The notes below the pieces were generated by a model that ran no database searches, was not told where the DNA came from, and saw only the letters and a list, made by a program, of their open reading frames with translations. This document shows, one piece after another, positions 1-11,719 of a stretch of DNA of 64,000 nucleotides; the first letter of the stretch is position 1, and each line of letters opens with the position of its first letter. This DNA comes from Asterias rubens. Lineage: Eukaryota > Echinodermata > Asteroidea > Forcipulatida > Asteriidae. Position numbers and translations under genes: made by a program. The DNA is taken from positions 248,001 to 312,000 of the forward strand of contig NC_047067.1 in assembly GCF_902459465.1 (NCBI RefSeq), read 5' to 3'.

Positions 1-191
1 AATCACTCAACACATTCAAGAACAGTTTAAAAACTCATTTTCATAGAGAAGCTTTTTGTTAAGTTTATTTTCTTATTTTTGTTTTGTGCTACTTTCATTG
101 CTTGTTTTCCTTTGTAGAGTAGCGCCATGAGCGCCGCTTGCGGCGGATACCGGCGCTTTATTAAGTGTCCATTATTATTATTATTATTATA
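1..191 (+). mobile_element. 3' end of a CR1/L2-like LINE, 5' truncated by the window edge
   Basis: Reading from base 3, the frame gives SLNTFKNSLKTHFHREAF and stops at 60-62. This fits the usual C-terminal tail of CR1/L2-type reverse transcriptases, where an F-K-x-x-L-K-T-H-x-F motif ends the protein. About 100 bp of AT-rich 3' UTR follow, then a GC-rich stretch with gcgcc/ggcgc inverted motifs (120-157) and a (TTA)n tail at 170-191. GC-rich hairpin plus short-repeat tail is typical of these LINE 3' ends. The clade call is from motif memory only. Confidence 0.55.
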
Positions 192-2475
192 CTAGACAAG
201 TAGAGAAGAAAAGAGAAGATGTTGAAGCTAAGGTAGGAATTGGGGTTACACAAAGTCGAATTGTACGTGTTGGTTATTACCACATACGGCATAGACAGTT
301 CAGTTCTACTGGGTGGCTTAAGCAACCTTTTATACCAATTTCGAAACTCGAATAGTTACATGGTCTTAGAACCATGAAAATTGTTCACGTATGCAACAGC
401 CAACTATTGTTGGCAGTTAAACCCAAACTGAATATTCAACAACTTAAATTAGCTCTTAGCGAATCGATTTCAGTAATCCAACCGTATTTCCAACAGTAGA
501 GCTAATCTGCAGCAGTATCATATGTGATCTCTTAAACATTGTCAATGGACAAGATACGTGAGCCATCATACTTTGATTGTGGGGTTACATCGGATGAGTA
601 GAGGTCGGCTGGTTACAAAAGGGTTTACCTGAGTAAAATAAATTGTCCTAAAATGATTCAGTCGTTTCGTGCGTTTCTAAATCCGATCCCATATGTGACC
701 ATCCACCACCAATAGGCTGTAAAGTTGCACTTGTACATTGCAGAGCCTATTAAATTGTTTGGGTTTTCAAGAAATCTTTGAGAAATCTGAATAAAAAAGT
801 AGGTGGCTTTGAGAAATCATAACTTCGTCAAGAAAAGTCTGATTTAAATGTGGATTGTATCATTTTGAAGCTGATTACACACTCTCTCCAAAAATGCATT
901 GAGCCCATAACAGTAAAAGTGTCAACTTTACAGCCCATTGGTGGTGGATGGTCACATATAAGAGGCTTGGATTTACAAACTAGGGTTTCCAGTCGAACTT
1001 TCTTCATCGTTAAAGCTATGAAAGGCCTGTTTTAACCAACAGCTTTACCATTTTGATTAGGTTGTCCCTCTCGATAGAGTTGTTATATCTGATTTACAAA
1101 TGCATCTTAAACTAAATTCAAAGTACGTAAATAGCTGAAAACTAAGTTGATGCTTATAGCTTTCATAAATATTCTGTGATTACTTGCACTTTCAACATCA
1201 TTGATAATCAGATTTCCTTCCGAGTCACAAAAGAGTGGAATCTGAGACTCTATATAAATGTGAACTTTATCGAGGAGGTATCGCGTCACACAATGGTGTT
1301 TATACGTTACCATAGCTTTCACTTCTGTATAACAATGTACATGCCTTAAGGGTGGATAAGTACATCTGCGGAGAATACATTCCAAAGAATGACGTAAAAT
1401 TGTATACCACACACAAAAGAAGAAAAAAATGGCGTGGAAATTGGGTCTCGCTTACTGATTGTTGAATTCACAACGGATTGTGAAATGAACAGCTTCATTG
1501 TAGGTTTGTTATAAGAGGAAGTAGGGGAGTAACTCCCGTCTTCCCGCTGGACTTTTATGTCGTTATCATATAGTATAATAAAGCCCTCTCTGTGAGTGAA
1601 CTATTGTTTCCGTTACAAATACTATATGTCATGAATGTCCGCTCTAGATGTTGGGTAGCACTTGATTAGCAATCTGTTACTCTGATTTGACTCAATTTAA
1701 TAGCTGTTATGACTCGTCATGTCTATTAGATATAAACCCATCTCGCAAAACTTGTCCACTGTATGTTCCATGCTAAGCGGCTGTATGTTCCACGCTCAGC
1801 GGCTGTATGTTGTAATTTTGTGTACATTAAAATTAATATCCATTCAAAGACAGTTCATGGCGTCGCTCTTTTTGCTTCTCAAAATTGGGAAACTTTCTCT
1901 CTGAATCTTAAAACACCAACGGGAAATCTTTGTAGTATATTAAGCATTATCAGTCTACAAGCAACCCCATTGTCAGCTGTACGGTATTAGGGGAATGGGA
2001 AGATTACCAACATACGAATGTCAATTCACAAACTGCTTCATATAAGGTGTCTGTCTACTATGTTAAATGTTGCCGCCAGGTTCAGCGGAACCACAGGGTA
2101 TTTTGCAACAGTTCAACTTCTTTTAGTATGCAAAAAAAAAAACCAAACTCTTCCAAACTCACGTGATTTGAAAAGGGATGGTGGTGTGTTGGGGACCTAA
2201 TTGTGCTTATCAATTATTGTGCTTACCGATTACCAAAACCGTGCAGGTAACCAGTCAAATATGTTACATGCAACATTGTATAGTGGCTGGTAGCCTTGGT
2301 CCCAGGTTGGTTTGGGCACGCTAAGATGTTGCAGACATCATCCTAAATGCCCACCCCCCCCCCCCCCCCACCACCCAACCTTCGGAACGAAAGTAGATTA
2401 CAACTTATGATACAGAATGTTAGTAGAGCTGCTCTAAAATTAGTTAGAGTAACTAGATTGGTAATGACAATTCAG
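192..2475. other. Non-coding stretch, no gene seen
   Basis: Only short open frames without domain character. A poly-C tract lies at 2349-2370. A repeated ggctgtatgttcca-like motif occurs at 1780-1810. Nothing else can be supported. Confidence 0.5.
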
Positions 2476-2862
2476 TTAAAGCCAGTGGACACTATTGGTA
2501 ATTGTCAAAGCCCATGCTTCTCACTTGCTGTATCTCAACATATGCATAAAATAAAAAACATGTGAAAACTTGAGCTTGATTGGTCGTCGGAGTTGCGAGA
2601 TAACTATGAAAGAACAAAACACTATTGTCACACAAAGTTGTGTGCTTTCAGATGCTTGATTTCGGGACCTCAAATTCTAAACTTGAGGTCTCGAAATCAA
2701 ATTCGTGAAAAATTACTTCTTTCTCGAAAACTACTCTACTTCAGAGGGAGCCGTTTCTCACAATGTTTTATACTACCAACCTCTCCCCATTACTCGTTAC
2801 CAAGTAAGGTTTTATGCTAACAATTATTTTGACTAATTACCAATAGTGTCCACTGCCTTAAA
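2476..2862 (-). mobile_element. MITE family A, copy 1 (reverse orientation)
   Basis: About 387 bp bounded by inverted termini: gccagtggacactattggta at the left and the reverse complement of the same motif, ending at cactgcctta, on the right. The inside carries a shorter inverted repeat around gacctcaa...ttgaggtctcgaaatca (about 2665-2705). There is no coding capacity, so this is a non-autonomous DNA element. The same element is found at 6738, 9676, 16467 and 44665. Confidence 0.75.
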
Positions 2863-2869
2863 ATAAACA

Positions 2870-3990
2870 TATTTCGATACAATACCAATTTTGCAGAGCT
2901 TTCAATGTAGCGATTGGCTCCATTGATATGACCATGGAGCAATGAACTGGAGTTGTTCCATGGTACGACAGACCACGTGCCAGTCTGTTCATGTATGCTG
3001 CCGGATACCCCATGGCCGTTTGTTAGAGGCTTAAGCAGGGTAGACCAAACTGGGTTCATTGCCATGTAATCTTCTTCTCACACCTAATAATGTCCCTATG
3101 TGATGCACGTACAGCTCACTGTTTCCTTTAAGATGATCATGAAACACTCTGTTCCCATTTTCTTTCTTTCGAGTAGACCCCCTTTAGCTTAAATTTAACA
3201 TGGTCGTACAAATGTGTTTCTTTTCTCCAGAAAATTGTATCGACAACAGAACACAATGGTGCTTATATCTTACGTTAAGGGCTGTGCAAAAATTTGCTCA
3301 TATATACATATAAATCATTCGGCAAATTGGTTTCCTTTTTTTTTTTTTTTTTTTAGATTAATAAAGTAGATATTTATATTGTTGAAGTTATTGCTGCTGA
3401 GTCTATAAAGCTGTCTCAATGGCCAATATTCTGTACTTCCTATACAGATACGTCTGAACCAACTGAAATGCCAATATCTTGAGTACAGGTGCAATTGACT
3501 CGGGAGTTAATTAGAAATGCATGTGTTGACAAATTTTCACTTAAAATCATTCTAGTGGTGAACAATAAATGTTAAAATTGAATCCAATTGTGTTGTCACA
3601 TATAGTTATCAAAGAAATAATTAAACTTAGCATCATAACATGTTGAAAAAACACTAATTTGTCTCTCCTCCTTAATGTGACAACACCCACGGTGTCAACT
3701 TTGACACTCCACTTATTTGTAGTTAAAATGTAGCTCAACTTTGTATACGAGCATAGTCCAATTAGATACAGGCTAAATTTCGAGAGAACAAATTACAGCT
3801 CATGTGAAATCAACTTCCCTGTAGCTTCTCGACACCATGTTGGTTGCTCTCTTGTCTATATAGCCTGTGGCAACCTGTTGGTCACACTAAAATGTCTTTC
3901 CAAAACACTTCCAGTTTATTTGGGGGAGACGATTGAACAAGTTTAGTATCAGTCAACGGTTTTTTTTTTTTTTCAAAAAAGACCCGTTTA
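2870..3990. other. Non-coding stretch with an 82-codon minus-strand frame of unknown status
   Basis: A minus-strand frame at 3065-2817 overlaps the end of the MITE and has no recognisable domain or splice context, so I do not call it a gene. Poly-T runs lie at 3336-3354 and 3959-3973. Confidence 0.35.
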
Positions 3991-3995
3991 AGTCG

Positions 3996-4060
3996 CTATG
4001 ACTGAAAGTTTTAGCTCAAACGTTAATGATTAACCTTTGAGCTAAAACTTTCAGTCATAG
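3996..4060. repeat. Perfect 25-bp inverted repeat with a 15-nt loop
   Basis: The left arm at 3996-4020 starts ctatgactgaaag. The right arm at 4036-4060 is its exact reverse complement. The loop is 4021-4035. Transcribed from either strand, this gives a 65-nt hairpin with an uninterrupted 25-bp stem. It may be a foldback element remnant or a small-RNA precursor; nothing in the sequence decides which. Confidence 0.85.
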
Positions 4061-4069
4061 TTAATATTG

Positions 4070-5340
4070 AGTTCGGCAAGTTCAAAGCTGAAAAAGCACT
4101 TGGATCTTCTACCATTAATCACCTTGATTGATACACATTTCATCATTTCAAAGATGATCTTTCAATTAGCCTACTTATTGGGTTGTTTTCACAATTAGAG
4201 TGTATGTAGCCCATACATACCCTTCAATATGTTGGCTAATGCACAACCTGACAGCATGATATGAGACAATGAGGACAAACAATAAATCAAACTGGATTTG
4301 AAATAATGGAGAACTGATTATTAACTTCTGCATGAAATGGTAAGATCCTGATCGTGAAACCCCTTCTATTGGCCTACTTGTTGTTTCAGAGTTGATATTT
4401 AATCATGCAGTGCTGAAATGCAGCGGGTGTTTATGAACTTCTTTCTGTCATGCAGGGAGCAAAGGTCTCTTATGGGAAAGATAATTGAGGACAACAAGAC
4501 CCAGTCCTTACATTATGAATCACATCAGTCCATTATTGTTATTGATGACTTAAGAACTTGTTCAGCAACAAACCTTTTTTAAATAGAGGATTGTGTAGTT
4601 TAAATTAGTAATGTTTACTCTGCAGGATGAGCTCTGCTACACAACATTTGATAGTCATTAATGGAGATAACCGTAGTCTTATAGATAGAACAAGTAGTAT
4701 CTCTTAAACACTAAATAATAAGATATAAAAAAATACCGCATAATAAGCTTGGGCATCCCTTCATTGCATAAGTGAAGTAGTTGTTGCTCGGAAAGTTCAT
4801 GCAGTTGTGCTACCTATACACCTTCCTAGTTCCATATAGAGGGTAGTGCCAATACCACTATGATACCACCACTAGGCGCAAGTAAGTTATGTGAGCAACA
4901 GATTCACAAATACATCGGTCTATATCGACGCCCAAACACCAAAGCGCAACAAAGTCCAACAAATCGAAAGCGCATTTGTCTGTGGACGATTTAACATTGG
5001 TACTGAATTATTGCTTTCTAATACGTAACCAATGCGTTAATAAACGTAATATGGGTTAAACAAGAACATCCTGTAGCTTACTAAATGTTTGGTTCAAGAT
5101 CGATTTCAATATCTCCTCGAGAAACTTGGCAAAGTTTGTATTCCAAGATAGTAGGGTACGATTGGGTTATTTTAAACAATGAATAGGATAGGATTGGCTT
5201 GCCTATAATGAATAACTGTGCACACTTATTGCGTTATTAAAGATGATACCGCATTCAACTGTCAGGGAGAATAGTTTTACAATAATTATCTACCACCGAC
5301 GAGACAAAAACTACACAAGTTGTTTTCATAAAATAGACTT
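4070..5340. other. Non-coding stretch, no gene seen
   Basis: AT-rich sequence with no long frame, no tandem array and no inverted-repeat element that I could delimit. If the candidate exon at 5408-5343 is real, this is its first intron. Confidence 0.4.
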
Positions 5341-5342
5341 AC

Positions 5343-5408
5343 CTTTGATGAAGTGTGACCTGCTCTTCGGGTATGCAGTGAAGAGAAAATAAAGTATAAG
5401 CTAACCAT
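5343..5408 (-). CDS. Possible first coding exon of an unidentified minus-strand gene
   Basis: An ATG at 5408 opens a 22-codon stretch, MVSLYFIFSSLHTRRAGHTS plus SK, which ends in phase 0 at a strong donor (aaag|gtaagt, donor from 5342). The first eleven residues are hydrophobic and could begin a signal peptide. A GC-rich, CpG-rich block lies just upstream (5500-5760). I found no matching downstream exon at lower coordinates, so this could equally be part of a 5' UTR exon or chance. The product is unknown. Confidence 0.22.
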
Positions 5409-5499
5409 GAACCAGATATCACACACACTTGCAAGGAGCTCCTATAAGTTACTGGTGCCAAAAACTGCAGCTCCACCAATTTATAGTCATTACTGAAAA

Positions 5500-5860
5500 C
5501 TGGTCAGAAAAGCACTACACATGCCGATCAATGCTACTCGAGCCCGGCCTGGTGAAGATGCGTCACGGTAGCTGAATATCCCCGAGGATTGAGACTTTTT
5601 CCCCGCCCAGCTAGCCGACTGCCGCAGGACAGGGAAGTACGGCCATCGATATTGCTCGGTTTTTTTCGCGAGTTGAATTTGGCATAGCTGATCTCGGGTC
5701 ATCACGTCACCCAATCGTCTGCGCTGCTCACGTGCGTAGGTCCCTAACGTGACGCAGAACACATTTTGGCGCCTTTTATCATTATGTCCCCACTATTCGT
5801 TCTTGATTAATTTTTCGTAGGAACTAATTGCGGGATGTATTATAAGCACACAAGCGGCGC
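5500..5860 (-). promoter_or_regulatory. GC/CpG-rich candidate promoter block
   Basis: This block is clearly richer in G+C and CpG than the surrounding AT-rich DNA. It carries a cacgtg E-box near 5729 and several tgacg/cgtca half-sites (about 5700-5755). A 90-codon minus frame at 5762-5490 has no recognisable domain and is probably a by-product of the base composition. It lies just upstream of the possible exon at 5408-5343. Confidence 0.25.
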
Positions 5861-6427
5861 GAGTCCTGTTTTTTTTCTTTAAATCCCTCCGCAATTGTAA
5901 CAGGGATTCTAATGTTTGTCCAGATTTATCAATTCGACATTTGCTGAGGCGTGTAGAGCTTCTTTTGAAACTTCCCTAATGCAATGACCAGCATTTTAAT
6001 AATTACAACCAGAGGCGAGGTTTAAGACTCTATTTCCACAGAGCTGTTTATTTTCCTTGCAAATAAATGTATTCACCTGTCACTTCTGATACAATTGACA
6101 ACCAACTTGTAGAAATCTTCTTCTTAAGTTGGCCACCATCCTTTAAAACAATAGCATTATAGACAGGACGTGCTTTTGGTAATTACTCGACAACTTAATG
6201 GCCATAAACACTTACTTCGTAACATAAAGAGCTCTGAGAAATATGTTTTGCATTGAAACAATAATTAATTTTTATTGGAAAGCAGTTTGCAACAGGTAAA
6301 TTATATTTGCAGAATTGATAGAAATAAACCGCTTTTAATGTAATGTGTTTTTTTTTTTGTGTTTTTTTAACAATCTGAAAGAGCATTCGTGTAATTTTTC
6401 CTTTATCAGGCATTTTTTTTTTCTATT

Positions 6428-6655
6428 TGGGGGATAGGGGGTCCCACCATTTGGGGGGGGGTGGGGGATAGGGGGTCCCACCATTTGGGGGGTGGGGGAT
6501 AGGGGGTCCCACCATTTGGGGGGGGGTGGGGGATAGGGGGTCCCACCATTTGGGGGGGGGGGGTGGGGGATAGGGGGTCCCACCATTTGGGGGGGGTGGG
6601 GGATAGGGGGTCCCACCATTTGGGGGGGGGGGTTGGGGGATAGGGGGTCCCACCA
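6428..6655. repeat. G-rich minisatellite, about 7 copies of a 33-40 bp unit
   Basis: Each unit is gggggataggggg, then tcccaccattt, then a run of 6-12 G. Length varies mainly through the G runs. The plus strand has dozens of runs of five or more G and should form G-quadruplexes. The proline-rich minus-strand frames over it are artefacts. It sits directly beside MITE A copy 2, and the spacer at 6700-6735 repeats MITE-like end sequence. Confidence 0.9.
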
Positions 6656-6737
6656 TTTTTCTTGCAGCTTTGGTGACCGTTGAGCCCAGTATCCACACTT
6701 GTTATCCCAAGTGAGGATACTGGTCTTTGACATCGCC

Positions 6738-7136
6738 TTAAAGGCAGTGTACACTATTGGCGATTACTCAAAATGATTATTTTCATAAAACCTTTCATTG
6801 TAACGATTAGCCTAATGGACAAAGGTTGATAGTATAAAACATTGTGAGAAACGACTCCCTCTGAAGTGACGTATAGTTTTCGAGAAAAAAGTAATTTTCC
6901 ACGAATTTGATTTAGAATGATTCAGATGTAGAATTTGAGGTCTCGAAATCAAGCATCAGAAAGCACAGTACTTGGTGTGATGACGCGCTGTTTTTTCTTT
7001 CATTGTTATCTCGCAACTTCAACAGCTCAACTTGAGCTCAAATTTTCACAGGTTTGTTAATTTATTAATCTGTTGAGATACACCAATTGAGAAGACTGGT
7101 CTTTGACAATTACCAATAGTGTCCACTGTATTTAAA
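6738..7136 (+). mobile_element. MITE family A, copy 2
   Basis: Full-length copy of about 399 bp. The left end is aaggcagtgtacactattgg; the right end is taccaatagtgtccactg. The internal inverted gaggtctcgaaatcaa motif is partly decayed. Part of the 3' end (gagaatactggtcttt) recurs at 7205-7225, which suggests a nested or tandem remnant. Confidence 0.75.
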
Positions 7137-7249
7137 GGTGTTTGCGGTTCAACTACAATTTATGTGATTGATGTTGGTGGGATGAGGGCAAAAGGTGGGT
7201 TACACCAAGTGAGAATACTGGTCTTTAAACTATTCCTTTAAAGGAAACT

Positions 7250-9670
7250 GGATGACGTTTAATATTACATAGTTTACATTTCTTTACATTAACGGTTTGA
7301 ATCCCAGTTGGTTTTTAGAAGAGCAATTGGATCAAACCGGTTTCAAAAGGTGTTAGGCCTAAACATATAGAAGAACAGCCTACGTTTTACGGTATTATTT
7401 TCTTGCACGTTTATGTTCTGATTTTGAATGAGTCAAGTCGTCATGAGGGTTTTCTTGCTCACGGTATTAGCTCTCATGACAATTCATAGCGAAGTATCAA
7501 GTTCTGCCATAAAGAAAGCTTTGGCATTATGCCTTTTATACGTACATTAATGGAAACACACTTTTCTTTATTATGTGCTGGCAGTTAATTCTGGCAGATA
7601 GGCCTATTGGTACAAAAAACACAATACTGAACAGTTTGCAACACAAAATAAAATCCTTTAACTTGTTTTATTAACTATATTTAAACAATTAAGTTAAGAA
7701 AGTTGAAATCGCAATCGAGTAGAGCATAATAACCCAAGGGACAATAGCACAGCCTTGTAAAATGTTAGATAGTTGTTAAAATAGTGTTTATCACACCCCT
7801 GTACATTGTCCAATCTCTTGGGGTCTGAGATTTATTCTATTTTGAATTGTGGATGTAACTTCAGAAATAGTAGCTCCGTTTTCATGTGGGCGGTCAAACC
7901 ATTGTGTAAGCGTAATTGTATGCGTGGGACACTTGTTTCCTCTCCCCTTCCTTTCTTGGTTAAATAAAACGATGTTTTTGAAGTTTTATGCTGTATAAAA
8001 ACAACTAACTAAACTGCAATGTTCAGAGCTGTTTGTACAGACGGATTAATGTTGAATGAGATGGGTTTTTAATATCAAATCAAATAAATAAATCAGACGG
8101 ACATGTTTAAAGTTAGTATTATTGTTATAAAACGTTTCAATGATAAGGTACCTTTTGATGAATTTAGTTCGAAAATTTTGTTTTCATTTTACAATATTTT
8201 GTACAAGATATTTATTCCGACCGTGTAGCCAAACCGATGTTGTAAAACGAGGGCACAATAGTCTGGTACCCTGTACGAAATGGTAGATTGACTGATCCTC
8301 GTCAATATGTTTATAAACCAGATTAGACCCAGTCTGGTAATAATGACAAATTATGGAAATATGAATTGGTGAAGGGACGTGACTGTTTGGTGGGATATTT
8401 ATCTGTAGAAGGATTGTGAATCTAATGAAACATCGTGTGAACGTGCGTGTGTGTGCTTAATAAACTGTGCAAGTTCAACTATATGAGATGCCTGTTTATT
8501 AGCGCGCGAGTTTGTTTCCTACACGCAGTGTATTAATAGCATTGTAACATGGACCAAAGTGCTACCCAAATTAATGAATACGCACAAGACCTGAGCCCAA
8601 CTCCATAGAATTGCTAAACCACAAAAAGTAATTAAGGGAAACAAAATGGCGTTTTTTAAAACATGGTTACCGGCCATACTACACTTAGTCTTAATACTCA
8701 ATACTACTATGTCTTCATAGTGCACATTAGGTTGTTTGCAATAGTTTCTGCTTAAAAGCATAATATGTATGAAATTCTGCCTACACGGCCTATGGTGGAC
8801 CTGTAGGGGGGGTATGTCGAGTATAAAATCCCTTTCTCTGACGACCTCCACCAGTGTAAGACTTCGATATTATATGATATCATTCCAGCCAATCAACTGT
8901 AGCTAGAGCCTGGAGAAAGTATGAATGGGACACCAATTAGCAAAAGTTGTAGCAAGAGTTATTTTATGTTAGCTGGTAACTTGCAAAAATAAGTGTTATA
9001 TGCAGAGCAAGTTTGTGCGCTTGAAAGTGCAACCAGGACAAACAATTTTGGATTTAACCTTTCATCTTAGTGCTTTCCGAAACCAAGACGGAAAACCAAA
9101 AAGGCTATATACTTGGTATAGAACTTATATAGAAATTGTTGTATTTACTGTTGTATGCCACATTGCGTGTCTAGTAAAGAGGGCCCGTTTGAATCAGATT
9201 TTAAAAGTTCAAAAATAATTTATGGTGCGTTGAGTAGACAACCACTTGAGTTCAGTTTTAACCATTACAATGAATAACAAGAGACTGATACAGAAACTAC
9301 ATTTTCCATTTCGGGGCCTTGATGAGATATTGTCCAATTTGTAAAATAGCTCTTTACATTGCCAATGGTACCTCTAACTGGGAACAAATAAAGGAAAAGA
9401 GTGCCACCGTTTTGATTTGAAGAAAAGAGGACGGGAAAGAGCAAGGAGAAACACAATCCTACAATGCAGTATGGGCTTCACACTTACGTCCATCCCTTAT
9501 ACAAGCTTTAATTACTAATCATACGTGTAATTATACCCCTGGGATTGAGTAACAAACAAGTCTCGCCTTATAATACTGGAACACGTTGAGAATGAGGTTG
9601 AAGGCTTTGTATACTTGTCGAGATTATGTCAACTTGATGTTTAATAAGGAAGTTAATTGTTCATTGAAGG
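7250..9670. other. Non-coding stretch, no gene seen
   Basis: AT-rich, with short frames of 63-110 codons on both strands and no recognisable domain, splice pairing or repeat structure. Confidence 0.4.
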
Positions 9671-9675
9671 ATAGT

Positions 9676-10028
9676 TTAAAGGCAGTGGACTCTATAGGTA
9701 ATTACTCAAAATAATTATCAGCATAAAACCTTTCTTGGTGACGAGTAATGGGGAGAGGTTGCTGGTGCCATAGTTCTTGAGAAAGAATACATTTTTCACG
9801 AATTTGATTTCGAGACCTCAGATTTATAACTTGAGGTCTTGAAATCAACCATCTAAACGCACTTACTTTGGTGGAACAAGGGTGTTTTTTCCTTTCATTA
9901 TTATCTCGCAAGTTCGATGACCGATTGAGCTCAAATTTTCACAGGTTTGTTATTTTATGCATAATGTTGAGATACACCAACTGTGAAGGCTAGTCTTTGA
10001 CAATTACCAATAGTGTTCACTGCCTTTA
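9676..10028 (+). mobile_element. MITE family A, copy 3 (best preserved)
   Basis: Bounded by aaaggcagtggactctatag and its near-complement ending agtgttcactgccttta. The central inverted repeat (gagacctcagatt...aacttgaggtcttgaa, about 9810-9843) is nearly intact. There is no open frame of its own. Confidence 0.8.
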
Positions 10029-10565
10029 ATATTAGTATTTTTTGATGCTTTTTCGTAGTAATTCAAGACGCATTTTTTTTCTTCTTTGGTTTTCTTTGTG
10101 AAGATTTGTTTAAAACGGGCGAAACACCAGTGATAGTAATTTGATAAAAGTGCAAATATTGACCATGCTTATAAATCCATTGACCATCGGTCCATAGTAT
10201 TCACAAAGCCGAATTTTGCCAGCATCACCTCTATAATTAGACTCGAAAATCTTACATTTTCTTGCCTTGCAATCAACGACAAAAAGTGTAGAAACAAATA
10301 AATTGTATTAATGAAAAGAACAATCGTGTTATTTTTGTTTATATATTATTTTTAAACATATATAATTGAGCGTCATTTCGTTATTTACGACAATTCTATT
10401 TAAACTTGTTTATGTTGTGTTTGGTTATCAATTAAAAGTAATGTTGTCATTTGTAATCTACTAATTATTCTGTTATTTTCGATCAAAAGAAGATTTAGGC
10501 CCAAACCTCAAAGTTTGGAAAAATATGGAAAGTAATTCGAAATGAAAACCTTTGGTTAGAAGCCT

Positions 10566-11712
10566 CAACAATGTGTATGCACCGAAATCGGTGTCTATCT
10601 ATTCCTATTCAACAATGTGTATGCACCGAAATCGGTGTCTATCTATTCCTATTCAACAATGTGTATGCACCGAAATCGGTGTCTATCTATTCCTATTCAA
10701 CAATGTGTATGCACCGAAATCGGTGTCTATCTATTCCTATTCAACAATGTGTATGCACCGAAATCGGTGTCTATCTATTCCTATTCAACAATGTGTATGC
10801 ACCGACATCGGTGTCTATCTATTCCTATTCAACAATGTGTATTCACCGAAATCGGTGTCTATCTATTCCTATTCAACAATGTGTATGCACCGAAATCGGT
10901 GTCTATCTATTCCTATTCAACAATGTGTATGCACCGAAATCGGTGTCTATCTATTCCTATTCAACAATGTGTATGCACCGAAATCGGTGTCTATCTATTC
11001 CTATTCAACAATGTGTATGCACCGAAATCGGTGTCTATCTATTCCTATTCAACAATGTGTATGCACCGAAATCGGTGTCTATCTATTCCTATTCAACAAT
11101 GTGTATGCACCGAAATCGGTGTCTATCTATTCCTATTCAACAATGTGTATGCACCGAAATCGGTGTCTATCTATTCCTATTCAACAATGTGTATGCACCG
11201 AAATCGGTGTCTATCTATTCCTATTCAACAATGTGTATGCACCGAAATCGGTGTCTATCTATTCCTATTCAACAATGTGTATGCACCGAAATCGGTGTCT
11301 ATCTATTCCTATTCAACAATGTGTATGCACCGAAATCGGTGTCTATCTATTCCTATTCAACAATGTGTATGCACCGAAATCGGTGTCTATCTATTCCTAT
11401 TCAACAATGTGTATGCACCGAAATCGGTGTCTATCTATTCCTATTCAACAATGTGTATGCACCGAAATCGGTGTCTATCTATTCCTATTCAACAATGTGT
11501 ATGCACCGAAATCGGTGTCTATCTATTCCTATTCAACAATGTGTATGCACCGAAATCGGTGTCTATCTATTCCTATTCAACAATGTGTATGCACCGAAAT
11601 CGGTGTCTATCTATTCCTATTCAACAATGTGTATGCACCGAAATCGGTGTCTATCTATTCCTATTCAACAATGTGTATGCACCGAAATCGGTGTCTATCT
11701 ATTCCTATTCAA
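10566..11712. repeat. 44-bp minisatellite, about 26 copies
   Basis: Head-to-tail 44-bp units containing atgtgtatgcaccgaaatcg followed by gtgtctatctattcctattc. Copies are almost identical; I see two variant units, a C for A near 10805 and a T for G near 10842. Each unit contains caccga-aa-tcggtg, a 6-bp inverted repeat with a 2-nt spacer. Because 44 is not a multiple of 3, all three plus frames stay open for about 400 codons with the same repeating peptide. These frames are artefacts. Confidence 0.95.
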
Positions 11713-11719
11713 GATTGTT

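Noticed and set aside
2817-3065. 82-codon minus frame as a gene
   Set aside because: No domain, no convincing acceptor, and its 3' part overlaps the MITE terminus.
6335-6754. Proline-rich minus-strand protein
   Set aside because: Complement of the G-rich minisatellite, open in several frames at once.
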